Assembly: GCF_014192715.1 (NCBI RefSeq)
Contig: NZ_JACHYH010000001.1
Coordinates: forward strand, 1,453,222-1,517,221
Direction of reading: 5' to 3'
DNA length: 64,000 nucleotides
Source of the DNA: Luteibacter sp. Sphag1AF
GTDB lineage: Bacteria > Pseudomonadota > Gammaproteobacteria > Xanthomonadales > Rhodanobacteraceae
The translations under genes were made by a program, and so were the position numbers. This document shows, one piece after another, positions 12,889-21,954 of the stretch. The notes under the pieces are model-generated. The model saw only the letters and a program-made list of their open reading frames with translations. It had not been told where the DNA came from and searched no databases. How positions within the stretch are numbered: position 1 is the first letter of the stretch; the number at the start of each line of letters is the position of its first letter.

Positions 12889-14841
12889 ATGCCGTCTCTT
12901 CCTTCCAAGCCCGGTGCGCTGCGCCAGCGCTTCGCCCCTCTCGTGTGGCTGGGTGTCGTTTTTGTCCTTGTTGCCTTCGTGACCCGACTGGTTCTGTTAA
13001 TCAAAACCGGCAAGGACGTACCCCATGACCCACTTCAGTGGCTCTATGTTTTCGGGGTCGGGCTGGGCTATGACCTCATCACGTTCGTGTACTTCGGCTG
13101 GCCGATGCTGGTGGTGCTGTGGCTGATGCCCCGACGTGCCTATCTGTCTCGCGTGGGGCATGCGATTTTCCTCGGGTTCTGCTTCGTCCTGATCTACGCG
13201 ATTCTCTACATCGCCGCCTCGGAGCTGATCTTCTGGAACGAGTTCGGTGCCCGCTTCAACTTCATCGCCGTGGACTATCTGGTCTACACGCATGAGGTGG
13301 TCGGCAACATCCAGCAGTCCTACCCCATCGTGCGCTGGTCGATCTATCTGCTGATCGCCGCCGTCGTGATCTTCGTGCTGTCCCAACGCCGTCTTCAGGC
13401 GCGCGACGACGGGTCGCGATTCCTGGGGCGCACGGCCGTGGTGCTGGGCTGGCTGGTGGTGACGGTGGGCGTTTCCTACGCCTTCGATGCCTCCATGAAG
13501 GACAAGGCGCAGAACAATTACGTCAATGAGCTGGCGGGCAATGGTATCTACCAGTTCGTGGCGGCTTTCCGTAACAACGAGCTGGACTACGCGCGGTACT
13601 ACAAGACCATCGACAACGATGAAGCGTTCCGCACGTTGCGCGGCCTTCTGAAAACACCCGATTCCACCTTCGTCAGCAACGACCCGCACGACCTGACCCG
13701 TCAGGTGACGGCGCAGGGGCCTGAGAAGAAGCTCAACATTGTGCTCATCAGCGTGGAAAGCCTGTCCGGCGATTACATGGAAGCGCTGGCCGGCCGCACA
13801 GGCAAGCATGAGCATCTGACCCCGAACCTGGATGCGCTGGCTGACAAGAGCCTGTTCTTCACCCAGCTTTATGCCAACGGCACCCGTACGGTACGCGGCC
13901 TGGAAGCGCTGGCGCTCTCGGTACCGCCCACCCCGGGCGAGTCCATCGTGAAGCGGCCGGGCAATGAAGGGTTGTTCTCGCTGGCGACCGTGTTCAATGC
14001 CAAGGGCTATACGTCGCAGTTCGTATACGGCGGCTACGGCTATTTCGACAACATGAACCAGTTCTTTGCGACCAACGGCTACGAGGCCGTGGATCGCAAG
14101 GCCATCAACGCGAAAGACATCCATGCGGAAAACGTGTGGGGCGTGGCGGACGAAGACCTGTTCACGCTGACCATCAGCCAGATCGACAAGTCCTACGCCG
14201 CCGGCAAGCCGTACTTCGGCCACGTGATGACGACATCCAACCATCGTCCGTTCACCTTCCCGGAGGGTCGGGTGGATATGCCGCAGGGCAGCCGCCGCGC
14301 GGCGGTGAAGTACACCGACTGGGCGATTGCCGATTTCCTCAAGCGCGCGGCGACCAAGCCCTGGTTCGATGACACGATCTTTGTGATCACGGCAGACCAT
14401 TGCGCCACGAGCGCAGGCAAGACCAGCCTGCCCGTGGACCGCTATCACATCCCCCTGCTGATCTATTCGCCCAAGCACGTGGCGCCGGGACGGGTGGATC
14501 GCCTGATGAGCCAGATCGACATCCCGCCGACGATTCTTGGCATGCTCAACTTCAGCTACACCAGCCGTTTCTTCGGCTATGACCTGTTCCGCATCGAGCC
14601 AGGTCGTGAGCGTGCTTTCATCAGCACCTACCAGGAACTGGGCTACATGCACGGCGATCGGCTCACCTCGATCGTGCCGCGCGAGCCGGTCAAGCAGGTG
14701 ATTCCGAACCGGGAAACCGGCGACACCGTGCCGGAACCCCGGATTGACCAGGCAGATGAAGAGGCAGCGGTCAGTTACTACCAGATCGCGTCGTACCTGT
14801 TCACCAACGGGCTGATGAAGTACACCCCGCCGAAGCAGTAA
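12889..14841 (+). CDS. LtaS/OpgB-like sulfatase-family phosphoglycerol transferase
   Basis: A 650-residue membrane enzyme. About five transmembrane segments occupy residues 10-200, and a periplasmic alkaline-phosphatase-fold (sulfatase) domain follows. The nucleophile threonine is in NGTRTVRGLEAL and metal-binding residues are visible in VLISVESLSGDYME and FVITADHCATSA, the pattern of lipoteichoic acid synthase and of the periplasmic glucan phosphoglycerol transferase OpgB. In gram-negatives such enzymes move phosphoglycerol or phosphoethanolamine from lipids to periplasmic glucans or other acceptors; the acceptor here is unknown. The ATG at 12889 follows GAGG at good spacing; a GTG at 12841 in frame is less likely. 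The gene is divergent from mprF, and both consume phosphatidylglycerol. Confidence 0.85.
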   Translation: MPSLPSKPGALRQRFAPLVWLGVVFVLVAFVTRLVLLIKTGKDVPHDPLQWLYVFGVGLGYDLITFVYFGWPMLVVLWLMPRRAYLSRVGHAIFLGFCFVLIYAILYIAASELIFWNEFGARFNFIAVDYLVYTHEVVGNIQQSYPIVRWSIYLLIAAVVIFVLSQRRLQARDDGSRFLGRTAVVLGWLVVTVGVSYAFDASMKDKAQNNYVNELAGNGIYQFVAAFRNNELDYARYYKTIDNDEAFRTLRGLLKTPDSTFVSNDPHDLTRQVTAQGPEKKLNIVLISVESLSGDYMEALAGRTGKHEHLTPNLDALADKSLFFTQLYANGTRTVRGLEALALSVPPTPGESIVKRPGNEGLFSLATVFNAKGYTSQFVYGGYGYFDNMNQFFATNGYEAVDRKAINAKDIHAENVWGVADEDLFTLTISQIDKSYAAGKPYFGHVMTTSNHRPFTFPEGRVDMPQGSRRAAVKYTDWAIADFLKRAATKPWFDDTIFVITADHCATSAGKTSLPVDRYHIPLLIYSPKHVAPGRVDRLMSQIDIPPTILGMLNFSYTSRFFGYDLFRIEPGRERAFISTYQELGYMHGDRLTSIVPREPVKQVIPNRETGDTVPEPRIDQADEEAAVSYYQIASYLFTNGLMKYTPPKQ

Positions 14842-14860
14842 GCCCACCGCCGCCGCACGC

Positions 14861-16282
14861 TCACCCGTAGCGCGCGGCGCGCTCGCGAACGTCGGCGAAG
14901 CTCTGATCGCGCAGCAACCGGCCGTCTTCCCACACGGTGGACAGCGCCTCCTCCCAGCCGGCTTCGATGGCCGACGGATCCAGCGACAGCGCATCGTCCG
15001 GCAACGGCACGGTGCGGTAGCTGCCCGTCTGTGCGTGCCGGAGAAGCGTCATGCGGCCGCGTCGGGACGTCTTGCCGGCATCGGTCACCGGATCTTTGTA
15101 GACGTCGACCCAGCGCCCGTCCACGCGCGCGGCGGAGCATTTGAGCGCGAACTTCTGGGTGTCACGTGTGAGCTTTTGCAGCAGCGCACCGCCCATGCCG
15201 AAGGTGAGGTTGTCTGCGGCAAAGCCCGCACCCACCGCCCGTTCGAGGATCGCCCGGATGCTTTCCGGGTTGATGCCGTCGCCCTGGATCACACGTACAT
15301 GCTTCAGGACCTTGTAGCCCTTGCCGTTGATGTCGCTGCCGAATGCGTCGTCCAGCAGCGTGAGGCAGGTGTGCACTACCTCCACCGGGTCGCCCGAATC
15401 CGGGCGAATGACGACCGTGGCGCCCGACGCGATGACCTCGTCGCGCAGTGTCTTGCCCCAGTGCTCGCGAATGGCCTCGTAGATGTCGTAGCTGTCTGAC
15501 ACCACAGCTACCAGACTGCCGGGTCTGGCGAACTGGCGCAGCATGTTGCGGTACGCATCGACCTCGTGCTCGCGGCCCCAACTGGTGATGGTGCTGTGCT
15601 CGGCCGCGGGGATCGAGTAGCCCGCCATGGCCTCGCCGTAGAACGCGCGGGCATACAGCACGCCGGACACCGTATCGGTGCCCATGAAGTTGACCAGATG
15701 CGCCATGCCGCCAAGGCCGGCCGACTCGGCGCTGGACACGCCACGGGCGCCGAAGTCGTGCAGCTTGAACGGGATCTGCCCGGCCGGATCGTCCGAGGTC
15801 TGAGCCAGGAACTGCGCGACGGTGCGCCGCACCTGCCAGCTGATGGTGGCTACCGTGACCGGATACCAGAGTCGCAACAGCAGCGTTTCCAGGTACGAAG
15901 GAAGCCAGTACGCCTCCGGATCGGTGGACTCGATGGTCACCAGCGCCTGATGGACAGGCACCACGCTGCCCTCGTCCACCGCGCGTATGCGCAACGGCAG
16001 CCGGCCGGCATGGGTGTCTACGATGTGACGCCACCCGGCCTCGTTGAACGGTTCGCCATGTGCCGCGAAAAAGTCGCGCGCTTCATCCACGTCCGCATGA
16101 GTCACGGGACGGGCAAGCCAGGATTTGAGGATGGCCTGCAAGCCGAAGAACACGGTGCTGTCGTAGAGGCCACCGCGTGACTCGACGTAGAAGAACGTGC
16201 CGTCGGTACGCGGTGGATACTGCAGCCAGTGACTGGCTTTGTAGCTATCGGTGTTGAGTACCAGGTTATCGAGGGGGTTCAT
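14861..16282 (-). CDS. Nicotinamide phosphoribosyltransferase (NAMPT/NadV type)
   Basis: A 473-residue enzyme of the NAMPT branch of nicotinate/nicotinamide phosphoribosyltransferases. It opens with NLVLNTDSYKASHWLQYPP, the conserved start of NAMPT and NadV, and contains KLHDFGARGVSS and the catalytic-region AAEHSTITSWGREHE, then VIRPDSGDP for phosphate binding. It should make nicotinamide mononucleotide from nicotinamide and PRPP, allowing NAD salvage without deamidation. It may be annotated as nicotinate phosphoribosyltransferase in related genomes; the length and opening motif favour the nicotinamide enzyme. No NMN adenylyltransferase gene is adjacent. It stands on the opposite strand to the LtaS-like gene, 19 bases from its stop. 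Confidence 0.88.
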   Translation of the reverse strand: MNPLDNLVLNTDSYKASHWLQYPPRTDGTFFYVESRGGLYDSTVFFGLQAILKSWLARPVTHADVDEARDFFAAHGEPFNEAGWRHIVDTHAGRLPLRIRAVDEGSVVPVHQALVTIESTDPEAYWLPSYLETLLLRLWYPVTVATISWQVRRTVAQFLAQTSDDPAGQIPFKLHDFGARGVSSAESAGLGGMAHLVNFMGTDTVSGVLYARAFYGEAMAGYSIPAAEHSTITSWGREHEVDAYRNMLRQFARPGSLVAVVSDSYDIYEAIREHWGKTLRDEVIASGATVVIRPDSGDPVEVVHTCLTLLDDAFGSDINGKGYKVLKHVRVIQGDGINPESIRAILERAVGAGFAADNLTFGMGGALLQKLTRDTQKFALKCSAARVDGRWVDVYKDPVTDAGKTSRRGRMTLLRHAQTGSYRTVPLPDDALSLDPSAIEAGWEEALSTVWEDGRLLRDQSFADVRERAARYG

Positions 16283-16325
16283 GCGCGCTCCTTCGCGTCA
16301 GCATACCCACCTCGTAACCACGGCG

Positions 16326-17030
16326 TCACAGTGCGTCGGCGTCCACCAGAACCAGTTCGGCGTCTTCCAGCGCCGTGATGGTTACACTGGGCTCGTCGGT
16401 GAATGCCGCGCCATCGCGGGCTTCCACGCGCTTACCGTTGATCTCGATCAAGCCCGTGGCAGGCACCAGATAGCCGAAACGGCCTTCGCCCAGTGCGTAC
16501 TCCACAGACTCACCGGCCTTCAGCGTGGCGCCCAGAACGCGGGCATCAGCGCGGATCGGCAGCGCGTCCTCATCACCGGCCATACCACTGGCCAGCGTGA
16601 CAAAACGACCCGAGCGGTCTCCCTTCGGAAACGGCCTTGCACCCCAGGCGGGCTTCTCGCCGGTTCGGTTGGGCATGATCCAGATCTGGAAGATCCGCGT
16701 CTCACCCGGTTCCGCGTTGTATTCGGCGTGACGGATGCCGGTGCCTGCGCTCATCACCTGCACATCGCCCGCTTCCGTACGGCCCTTGTTGCCCAGGCTG
16801 TCCTCATGGGTGATGGCGCCTTCGCGGACGTAGGTGATGATTTCCATGTCCGAATGCGGATGGGGAGGAAAGCCCGTGCCTGCGGCAATCACATCGTCGT
16901 TCCAGACGCGAAGGGTGCCCCAGCCCATGCGCCTGGGGTCGTGATAAGACGCGAACGAAAAGTGGTGCTTCGCATCGAGCCAGCCGTGGTTGGCACCGCC
17001 GAGGCTGGCAAAGCGTTTCACGTCGATCAT
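16326..17030 (-). CDS. Pirin family protein (YhaK/quercetinase-like bicupin)
   Basis: A 234-residue cytoplasmic double-cupin protein of the pirin family. The metal ligands lie in PPHPHSDMEIITYV (two histidines) and GIRHAEYNAEPGE (His and Glu), as in YhaK and pirin. Family members bind iron or another metal; some have quercetin 2,3-dioxygenase activity and others are redox-sensing regulators, so the biological substrate is open. The ATG at 17030 is preceded by GGAG seven bases upstream; longer in-frame sequence to 17228 is unlikely to be translated. The gene follows the NAMPT gene in the same direction but is upstream of it with 43 bases between, so they may share a transcript. Confidence 0.85.
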   Translation of the reverse strand: MIDVKRFASLGGANHGWLDAKHHFSFASYHDPRRMGWGTLRVWNDDVIAAGTGFPPHPHSDMEIITYVREGAITHEDSLGNKGRTEAGDVQVMSAGTGIRHAEYNAEPGETRIFQIWIMPNRTGEKPAWGARPFPKGDRSGRFVTLASGMAGDEDALPIRADARVLGATLKAGESVEYALGEGRFGYLVPATGLIEINGKRVEARDGAAFTDEPSVTITALEDAELVLVDADAL

Positions 17031-17226
17031 GGTCTGGCTCCGTGGAAGTAGTTGATGGAGCGTATTTTCCGCTTCTCGCCCGGCCGTGGAGCATCCGGCT
17101 GGGGAACGGATTGTTTCTTTTCCGACACTCTTTACGGAAACGATACGCCTGGCCAGGGAAACGCTACCCCGTTTTTTCGTGCGCTTTCCCACAATGGAGG
17201 TGTTCCCCAACGAGTGAAGACACGTC

Positions 17227-17394
17227 ATGGACGCTTATAGCGACCGCCCCAGCTTTTCGGACCCGGCGCCGGACCACCGCGACATCGTGGTCCGTCTTTT
17301 TCCGATGCGTACGGGCGATACCGCGTCGCCGATCCCTGTAACGAGTTCACAAGATCGGGACGAATACGAACTGGGCGGCTACGCCGGCATCTGA
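17227..17394 (+). CDS. Possible 55-residue hypothetical protein
   Basis: An open frame from ATG 17227 to TGA, translated as an acidic and polar protein starting MDAYSDRPSFSDPAPDH and ending YELGGYAGI. A weak GAAG lies about 10 bases in front of the ATG. It lies between the divergent pirin gene and the porin gene, 57 bases before the latter. Codon choice is compatible with coding, but there is no recognisable family, so it could also be an untranslated leader of the porin gene. Confidence 0.35.
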   Translation: MDAYSDRPSFSDPAPDHRDIVVRLFPMRTGDTASPIPVTSSQDRDEYELGGYAGI

Positions 17395-17451
17395 CCGGCA
17401 ACCGCGATCCCTTTACGCGCCCGCGCAAGCGCGGGCTGGAGACTCACGCTC

Positions 17452-18828
17452 ATGAAACACCCCTGGTTTGCCGCCATCGCGGCAGGCATGGTCGCGATTT
17501 GCCTCAACGCACCGGCGCACGCGCAGGCCGCCGCGTCTTCGGACTGCGAGCGCGGATTCTTTGCCCGCATGGCATCGGCCTATCGTGAGGACGCGCAGCC
17601 GTCCGCGCCCTCGGATGCACCGCCGCGCCGCGCCATGGATGCTCCGCTGGATTCACCGCCCTTTCCATCGGCGGAGTGGCAGCTGGGCGGGGTGGACAAC
17701 AACGTGGGTGTGCCCGATACCAATGCGCGCTATCCGTTGCAGAAGGCGTTGTCGTGCAACGCACTGGGACAGTGGCTGGATCGGAATCGTATCGAGGTTT
17801 ACGGGTGGATCGCGCCGTCGATCAATCTCAGTTCGTCGGGCAAGTCGAATTATCCGGTGTCCTATGTGAGTCGTCCCAACCGCGTGGAATTCGACCAGTT
17901 CCTGTTTCGTGTCGAGCGCCTGCCCGACACGGTGCAGACAGATCACATCGACTGGGGCTTCCACATCGACCAGCTTTACGGTTACGACTATCACTACACC
18001 ACGATGAAGGGGGTCTTCAGCAATCAGCTGCTGAACAACAATCGGGTGAATGGTTATGACCCGATGATTTTCTACGGAAACATCTACATTCCGTGGGTGG
18101 CGCAGGGCATGCAGGTTATCTTTGGTCGCTATCTGTCGCTGCCGGACATCGAAGCGCAGTTCTCGCCAAACAACTATCTGGTCACCCATTCGGTGCTCTA
18201 CACGATGGATGCCTATACCAACATGGGCATTCTCACGACCACCAAGCTCAACGATCAGTGGACGCTTCAGGTCGGCCTGCATGGCGGCGATGATGTGGCC
18301 GTGTGGAACAAGGATGCGCGTCTTACGGGGCAACTCTGCGTGCGCTGGGTGTCCAGATCCAACAACGACATGCTGTATCCGTGCATCGAGTCGTACAACA
18401 ACAAGCGCCAGACGTACAACAATCTCCAGGAGTACGTGGTCACCTGGGGGCACCGCTTCAACAGCCGCGTGCACACGCTGACGCAGGCTTATCAGCTCAC
18501 GGTCAATAGTGTGGCGCTGTCGAGCCTTCCTGCCGGGCAGACAAAGGACACCCATGCCTACGGCATCGTCAATTACTTCAACGTGGAGCTGAATCCGCGC
18601 ACGATGATGTCATTCCGCAACGAGTTCTATTACGACGCCGACGGGCAGCGTTCGGGGTATCAGACTCATTACACGACCAGCACGCTTGGCCTCACGCGCT
18701 GGATCACGCCGGATCTGGAAGTGCGTCCGGAAGTGCGTTACGACCATGCGTCCGACGTCGCGGCCTACGACGGCGGCACGAAGCACACCCAGTGGATGGC
18801 GGTCATGGACATGATCGTGCATTTCTGA
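17452..18828 (+). CDS. Outer-membrane beta-barrel porin, Bbp2/OmpL-like family
   Basis: A 458-residue exported protein with a signal peptide ending APAHAQA. After a proline-rich linker (residues about 45-75) the rest is a large barrel, rich in tyrosine and aromatic strand ends, with the family hallmark GVDNNVGVPDTNARYPLQ and ending in MDMIVHF, an aromatic-terminated outer-membrane sorting end. The pattern fits the putative beta-barrel porin-2 (OmpL-like) family, whose substrates are mostly unknown. No regulator or transporter partner adjoins it. Confidence 0.75.
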   Translation: MKHPWFAAIAAGMVAICLNAPAHAQAAASSDCERGFFARMASAYREDAQPSAPSDAPPRRAMDAPLDSPPFPSAEWQLGGVDNNVGVPDTNARYPLQKALSCNALGQWLDRNRIEVYGWIAPSINLSSSGKSNYPVSYVSRPNRVEFDQFLFRVERLPDTVQTDHIDWGFHIDQLYGYDYHYTTMKGVFSNQLLNNNRVNGYDPMIFYGNIYIPWVAQGMQVIFGRYLSLPDIEAQFSPNNYLVTHSVLYTMDAYTNMGILTTTKLNDQWTLQVGLHGGDDVAVWNKDARLTGQLCVRWVSRSNNDMLYPCIESYNNKRQTYNNLQEYVVTWGHRFNSRVHTLTQAYQLTVNSVALSSLPAGQTKDTHAYGIVNYFNVELNPRTMMSFRNEFYYDADGQRSGYQTHYTTSTLGLTRWITPDLEVRPEVRYDHASDVAAYDGGTKHTQWMAVMDMIVHF

Positions 18829-18913
18829 ACTGCAAACGTTGCGCCGGTTCGGTTGAATCGGCGCAACGACGCTGCATATAAGGGGTATCGCCAAAAGCCA
18901 AGGCTTCCCCCGC

Positions 18914-19921
18914 ATGATCCCATTTTCGGTCCTGGACCTTTCGCCCATCGTCCGTGGCGCTACGCCCGGCGACGCGTTGCGCAACACGCGCGACCTTGCC
19001 CGTCACGTGGAGGGCTTGGGATACAAGCGCTTCTGGCTTGCCGAGCACCACAATTTCGCCGGTATCGCGAGTGCAGCTACCTCGGTGGTCATCGGCTACG
19101 TGGCCGAGGGCACGTCCACCATCCGGGTGGGTTCCGGGGGCGTGATGCTTCCCAACCATGCGCCGCTGGTCATCGCGGAGCAGTTCGGCACGCTGGCCTC
19201 GCTGTATCCGGGTCGCATTGATCTGGGCCTTGGCCGCGCTCCCGGTACCGATCAGGGCACCGCCCGTGCGCTTCGACGTACGCTCGGTCCAAGCGACGAT
19301 CGTTTCCCCGAGGACGTGGTGGAGCTTCAGCATTACCTCGGCCCGGCGCAGCCCGGCCAGTCGGTGCGTGCCGTACCAGGCATGGGCACCCAAGTGCCGC
19401 TGTGGCTGCTGGGCTCCAGTCTCTTCAGCGCCCGGCTGGCGGCCGAGATGGGCTTGCCGTTCGCCTTTGCGTCGCACTTCGCGCCGGACATGATGATGAA
19501 GGCCCTTGAGGTCTACCGCACGCTGTTCCGCCCGTCTGAGGCGCTGGACAAGCCGCACGCCATGTTGGGTATCAACGTGTTTGCTGCCGATACCGACGAA
19601 GAAGCGCAGCGCCTGTTCACCTCGCTTCAGCAGCAGTTCTGGCATCTGCGCCGTGGTACGCCGGGCCAGTTGCCGCCCCCCGTGCATTCGATGGATGGCG
19701 TGTGGACGCCCATCGAGCGCGCAGGCGTGGATCACGCACTGAGCTGCTCGGTGGTGGGTTCGCCTGAGACGGTGCGCGCCGGACTGGCCGACTTCATCGG
19801 GCGCACGGGCGCCGACGAGTTGATGGTAACGGCGCAGATCTACGATCACGCTGCCCGCCTGCGCTCGTTCGAGCTGGTTGTCCAGGCCCGCGATGCGCTG
19901 GCCGGACGCCAGGCGGCATGA
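18914..19921 (+). CDS. LLM class flavin-dependent oxidoreductase (luciferase-like)
   Basis: A 335-residue FMN- or F420-type luciferase-like monooxygenase fold. Features include the start [38 protein letters not shown] with the conserved EHH, then [24 protein letters not shown] and [15 protein letters not shown], the diagnostic core of the MsnO8-type LLM group. The reaction is not defined; many such proteins are of unknown substrate. The gene overlaps the following PIN-domain gene by 4 bases (ATGA), so the pair is cotranslated. Confidence 0.88.
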   Translation: MIPFSVLDLSPIVRGATPGDALRNTRDLARHVEGLGYKRFWLAEHHNFAGIASAATSVVIGYVAEGTSTIRVGSGGVMLPNHAPLVIAEQFGTLASLYPGRIDLGLGRAPGTDQGTARALRRTLGPSDDRFPEDVVELQHYLGPAQPGQSVRAVPGMGTQVPLWLLGSSLFSARLAAEMGLPFAFASHFAPDMMMKALEVYRTLFRPSEALDKPHAMLGINVFAADTDEEAQRLFTSLQQQFWHLRRGTPGQLPPPVHSMDGVWTPIERAGVDHALSCSVVGSPETVRAGLADFIGRTGADELMVTAQIYDHAARLRSFELVVQARDALAGRQAA

Positions 19922-20340
19922 CGTCACCCAGGGTGGTGCTGGATACGAACGTCTGTCTGGACCTGTTCGTATTCGGTGACCCGCGCTGCGCCGCCTTGCG
20001 GCACGCGCTGGATGCGCGCGCCGTGATCGCCGTGACCCGCGAGGACTGCCGCGCCGAATGGATCGACGTGCTGGGCTATCCGCGGCTCAAGCTCGACGCC
20101 GCGGCGCAGCAGCGGGCTCTGGACGCCTACGACGCGCGGGTTTCGGTTTACCAGGGCGACATGAGCGGCCCCGTACGTCCGCAGTGTCGTGACGAGGACG
20201 ACCAGAAGTTTGTCGAGCTGGCGGTGTCTGCCGGTGCGGAACTGCTGTTCAGCCGCGACGCCGAACTGCTCTCCCTGTCCCGTCGCACCGAGCGCGAGCA
20301 CGGCTTTGCCGTGCTGGTGCCCGAGGCGTGGGGAGCGTAA
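19918..20340 (+). CDS. PIN-domain protein, putative toxin COG1569 family
   Basis: A 140-residue PIN-domain ribonuclease-like protein. The first acidic residue is in [15 protein letters not shown], the last acidic pair in [12 protein letters not shown] followed by FSRDAELL, matching the metal-binding aspartates of the PIN fold. COG1569 members are often called toxins, but no antitoxin gene adjoins it; instead it is translationally coupled to the LLM oxidoreductase gene. A housekeeping RNase or nuclease role is as likely as toxicity. Confidence 0.8.
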   Translation: MTSPRVVLDTNVCLDLFVFGDPRCAALRHALDARAVIAVTREDCRAEWIDVLGYPRLKLDAAAQQRALDAYDARVSVYQGDMSGPVRPQCRDEDDQKFVELAVSAGAELLFSRDAELLSLSRRTEREHGFAVLVPEAWGA

Positions 20341-20356
20341 GGGCGCCCGGTGGCGG

Positions 20357-21016
20357 TCAGTCGTCCACCGGCATCAGGGCAATGAAGTTGCGCAGGCTGT
20401 AGTAGCGGTCGGCCTGCGGCCAGCTGACGGACGCCAGTGCCTTGTCGCCAGCGGGCCACGGTTCGTTGTCCAGCAGCACCTCGATCTGAGTGCGGCCGTC
20501 GCCCACGTTGCCGTAGAACACACGAATCCAGTGCACTTCGCGGGTCAGGGGCGCTGTGGCGATCACGGCCTGAAGCGCGGTCATGGCCTCTTCGGGTACT
20601 TCCAGCGGTTCCACATCGTCACCGCGCAGGGTGAAGTTGCCGACATAGGCGTCCCACGGCAGGCCCGCAATGGACAGGCGCTGGATAGCCAGTTTCGACT
20701 TGTCGGCCACGTGCCAGCAGGCGGCCAGCATCACGTGGAAATCGTTGCGCGCAAAGTTGTCCAGCGCGTCACGGCAACCCGCCTTGCCCTCACCCGTTCC
20801 GGCGAAAACTTCTTCGATCCGGCGGTCTTCGTCGATCACTACGTCGATATCCAGACGTCCGACCTGGCCATTTTTGCCCTCCTGCCAGGCGCCACGGATG
20901 GCGGGATAGTCATCCTCGGTCAGCAGCCATCCCTCGTCATCATGCTCGGGCTCATCAAGGTCGATGCCGTGCTCGGCGAAGAGGTCGAGCAGATAGTTCT
21001 GGATCAGCCGTTCCAT
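20357..21016 (-). CDS. DUF6348-like protein, unknown function
   Basis: A 219-residue soluble protein, acidic at the start (HGIDLDEPEHDDEGWLL) and containing FHVMLAACWHVADKS and EVHWIRVFYGNVGDGRTQIEVLLDN. This layout resembles the DUF6348 family as I recall it; its function is not known. The ATG at 21016 follows GGGAG with four bases between; the extra 13 residues in the longer frame are unlikely. It ends convergent to the PIN gene. Confidence 0.65.
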   Translation of the reverse strand: MERLIQNYLLDLFAEHGIDLDEPEHDDEGWLLTEDDYPAIRGAWQEGKNGQVGRLDIDVVIDEDRRIEEVFAGTGEGKAGCRDALDNFARNDFHVMLAACWHVADKSKLAIQRLSIAGLPWDAYVGNFTLRGDDVEPLEVPEEAMTALQAVIATAPLTREVHWIRVFYGNVGDGRTQIEVLLDNEPWPAGDKALASVSWPQADRYYSLRNFIALMPVDD

Positions 21017-21055
21017 AGGGCTCCCGGTTGGACGTGTAAGGGACAGATGGCGCAA

Positions 21056-21892
21056 TTATGCGGTGTGCGCGATGCCAGGTTGCTGAAGGAATGCCATGGC
21101 CGCCGCCGGATTGCGTTCTTTCGCCGCCGAAATGAAATAGACGAACACATCTCGCGGGCCGTGTGACGGCGCGGCGTCGCTCACATGAGGCAGGTCGGCG
21201 GGGTCTTTCCCTGCCGCCCAGGCCTTCGCACGGTCAGCCCAGCGCTTCAGATCCGGGGCGGTGTATCCGGTTTTTCGCGATGCCACGCTGCGCATCAGCC
21301 GTGCGTAAACGAAGGGACCGGTGAGGTCGGCCAGCGATGGGTAGTCGGGCGAGTCGGTAAACACCGTGGCCACGCCGCGGGTCCGGGCCAATGCCAGATA
21401 CTCATCGCATAGGAAGCTGTCGTGGCGTACCTCGATGGCGTGGCGCAATGCCAGGCCGTTGATCGCGTCGGGCAGCAGATCGAAGAATCGGCGAAGGGTG
21501 TCCGGATCAAAGGTGCGCGTGGGCATGAATTGCCACAGCACGGGGCCAAGCCGGTCGCCCAGTGCCGTCAGCCCTTGAAGGAACCGGGTGACCTGCTCAC
21601 CGGTATCGTCGAGCGCCCTCGTCTGGACAATGCGCCTGGGTGCCTTGACCGAAAACACGAAGCCGGGTGGTGTTTCGCTGGCCCAGCGTTCGTAGGTGGC
21701 CTGGCTCTGAGCGCGGTAGTAGGTGCCGTTGATCTCGATGCTCGTGACCTGTCGGCTGGCCCAGCTCAACTCCTCGCGCTGGATGAGATCACCCGGGTAG
21801 AAGTTGTCGCGCCACGGAGCGAACGTCCAGCCGCCCATGCCGGCGCGGATGTTTCCAGCTTTGGGTGGCCCGGGGGTGCGACGAGTGGCCAT
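21056..21892 (-). CDS. DUF72 domain protein (YecE-like TIM barrel)
   Basis: A 278-residue protein of the DUF72 family. Family signs are IRAGMGGWTFAPWRDNFYP near the start, EINGTYYRAQSQATYERWA, the GPVLWQFMP core and AIEVRHDSF. The structure is a TIM barrel with a suspected phosphate or metal site; the reaction is not known. The ATG at 21892 has GGAG at good spacing; a TTG six codons upstream is an alternative. It reads in the same direction as the DUF6348-like gene, 39 bases upstream of that gene's start, and may be cotranscribed. Confidence 0.8.
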   Translation of the reverse strand: MATRRTPGPPKAGNIRAGMGGWTFAPWRDNFYPGDLIQREELSWASRQVTSIEINGTYYRAQSQATYERWASETPPGFVFSVKAPRRIVQTRALDDTGEQVTRFLQGLTALGDRLGPVLWQFMPTRTFDPDTLRRFFDLLPDAINGLALRHAIEVRHDSFLCDEYLALARTRGVATVFTDSPDYPSLADLTGPFVYARLMRSVASRKTGYTAPDLKRWADRAKAWAAGKDPADLPHVSDAAPSHGPRDVFVYFISAAKERNPAAAMAFLQQPGIAHTA

Positions 21893-21954
21893 CGGGTGCT
21901 CCGCGCTCAAGGGGATGCCGGCAGGCTGGCAGACGCGGGGTGGACGCCATGTCG

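Noticed and set aside
12997..14994. 665-residue minus-strand frame across the LtaS-like gene
   Set aside because: Antisense of a clear sulfatase-family enzyme with catalytic motifs.
19918..20340. PIN protein as part of a toxin-antitoxin pair
   Set aside because: No antitoxin-like gene adjoins; it is coupled to an oxidoreductase gene instead.
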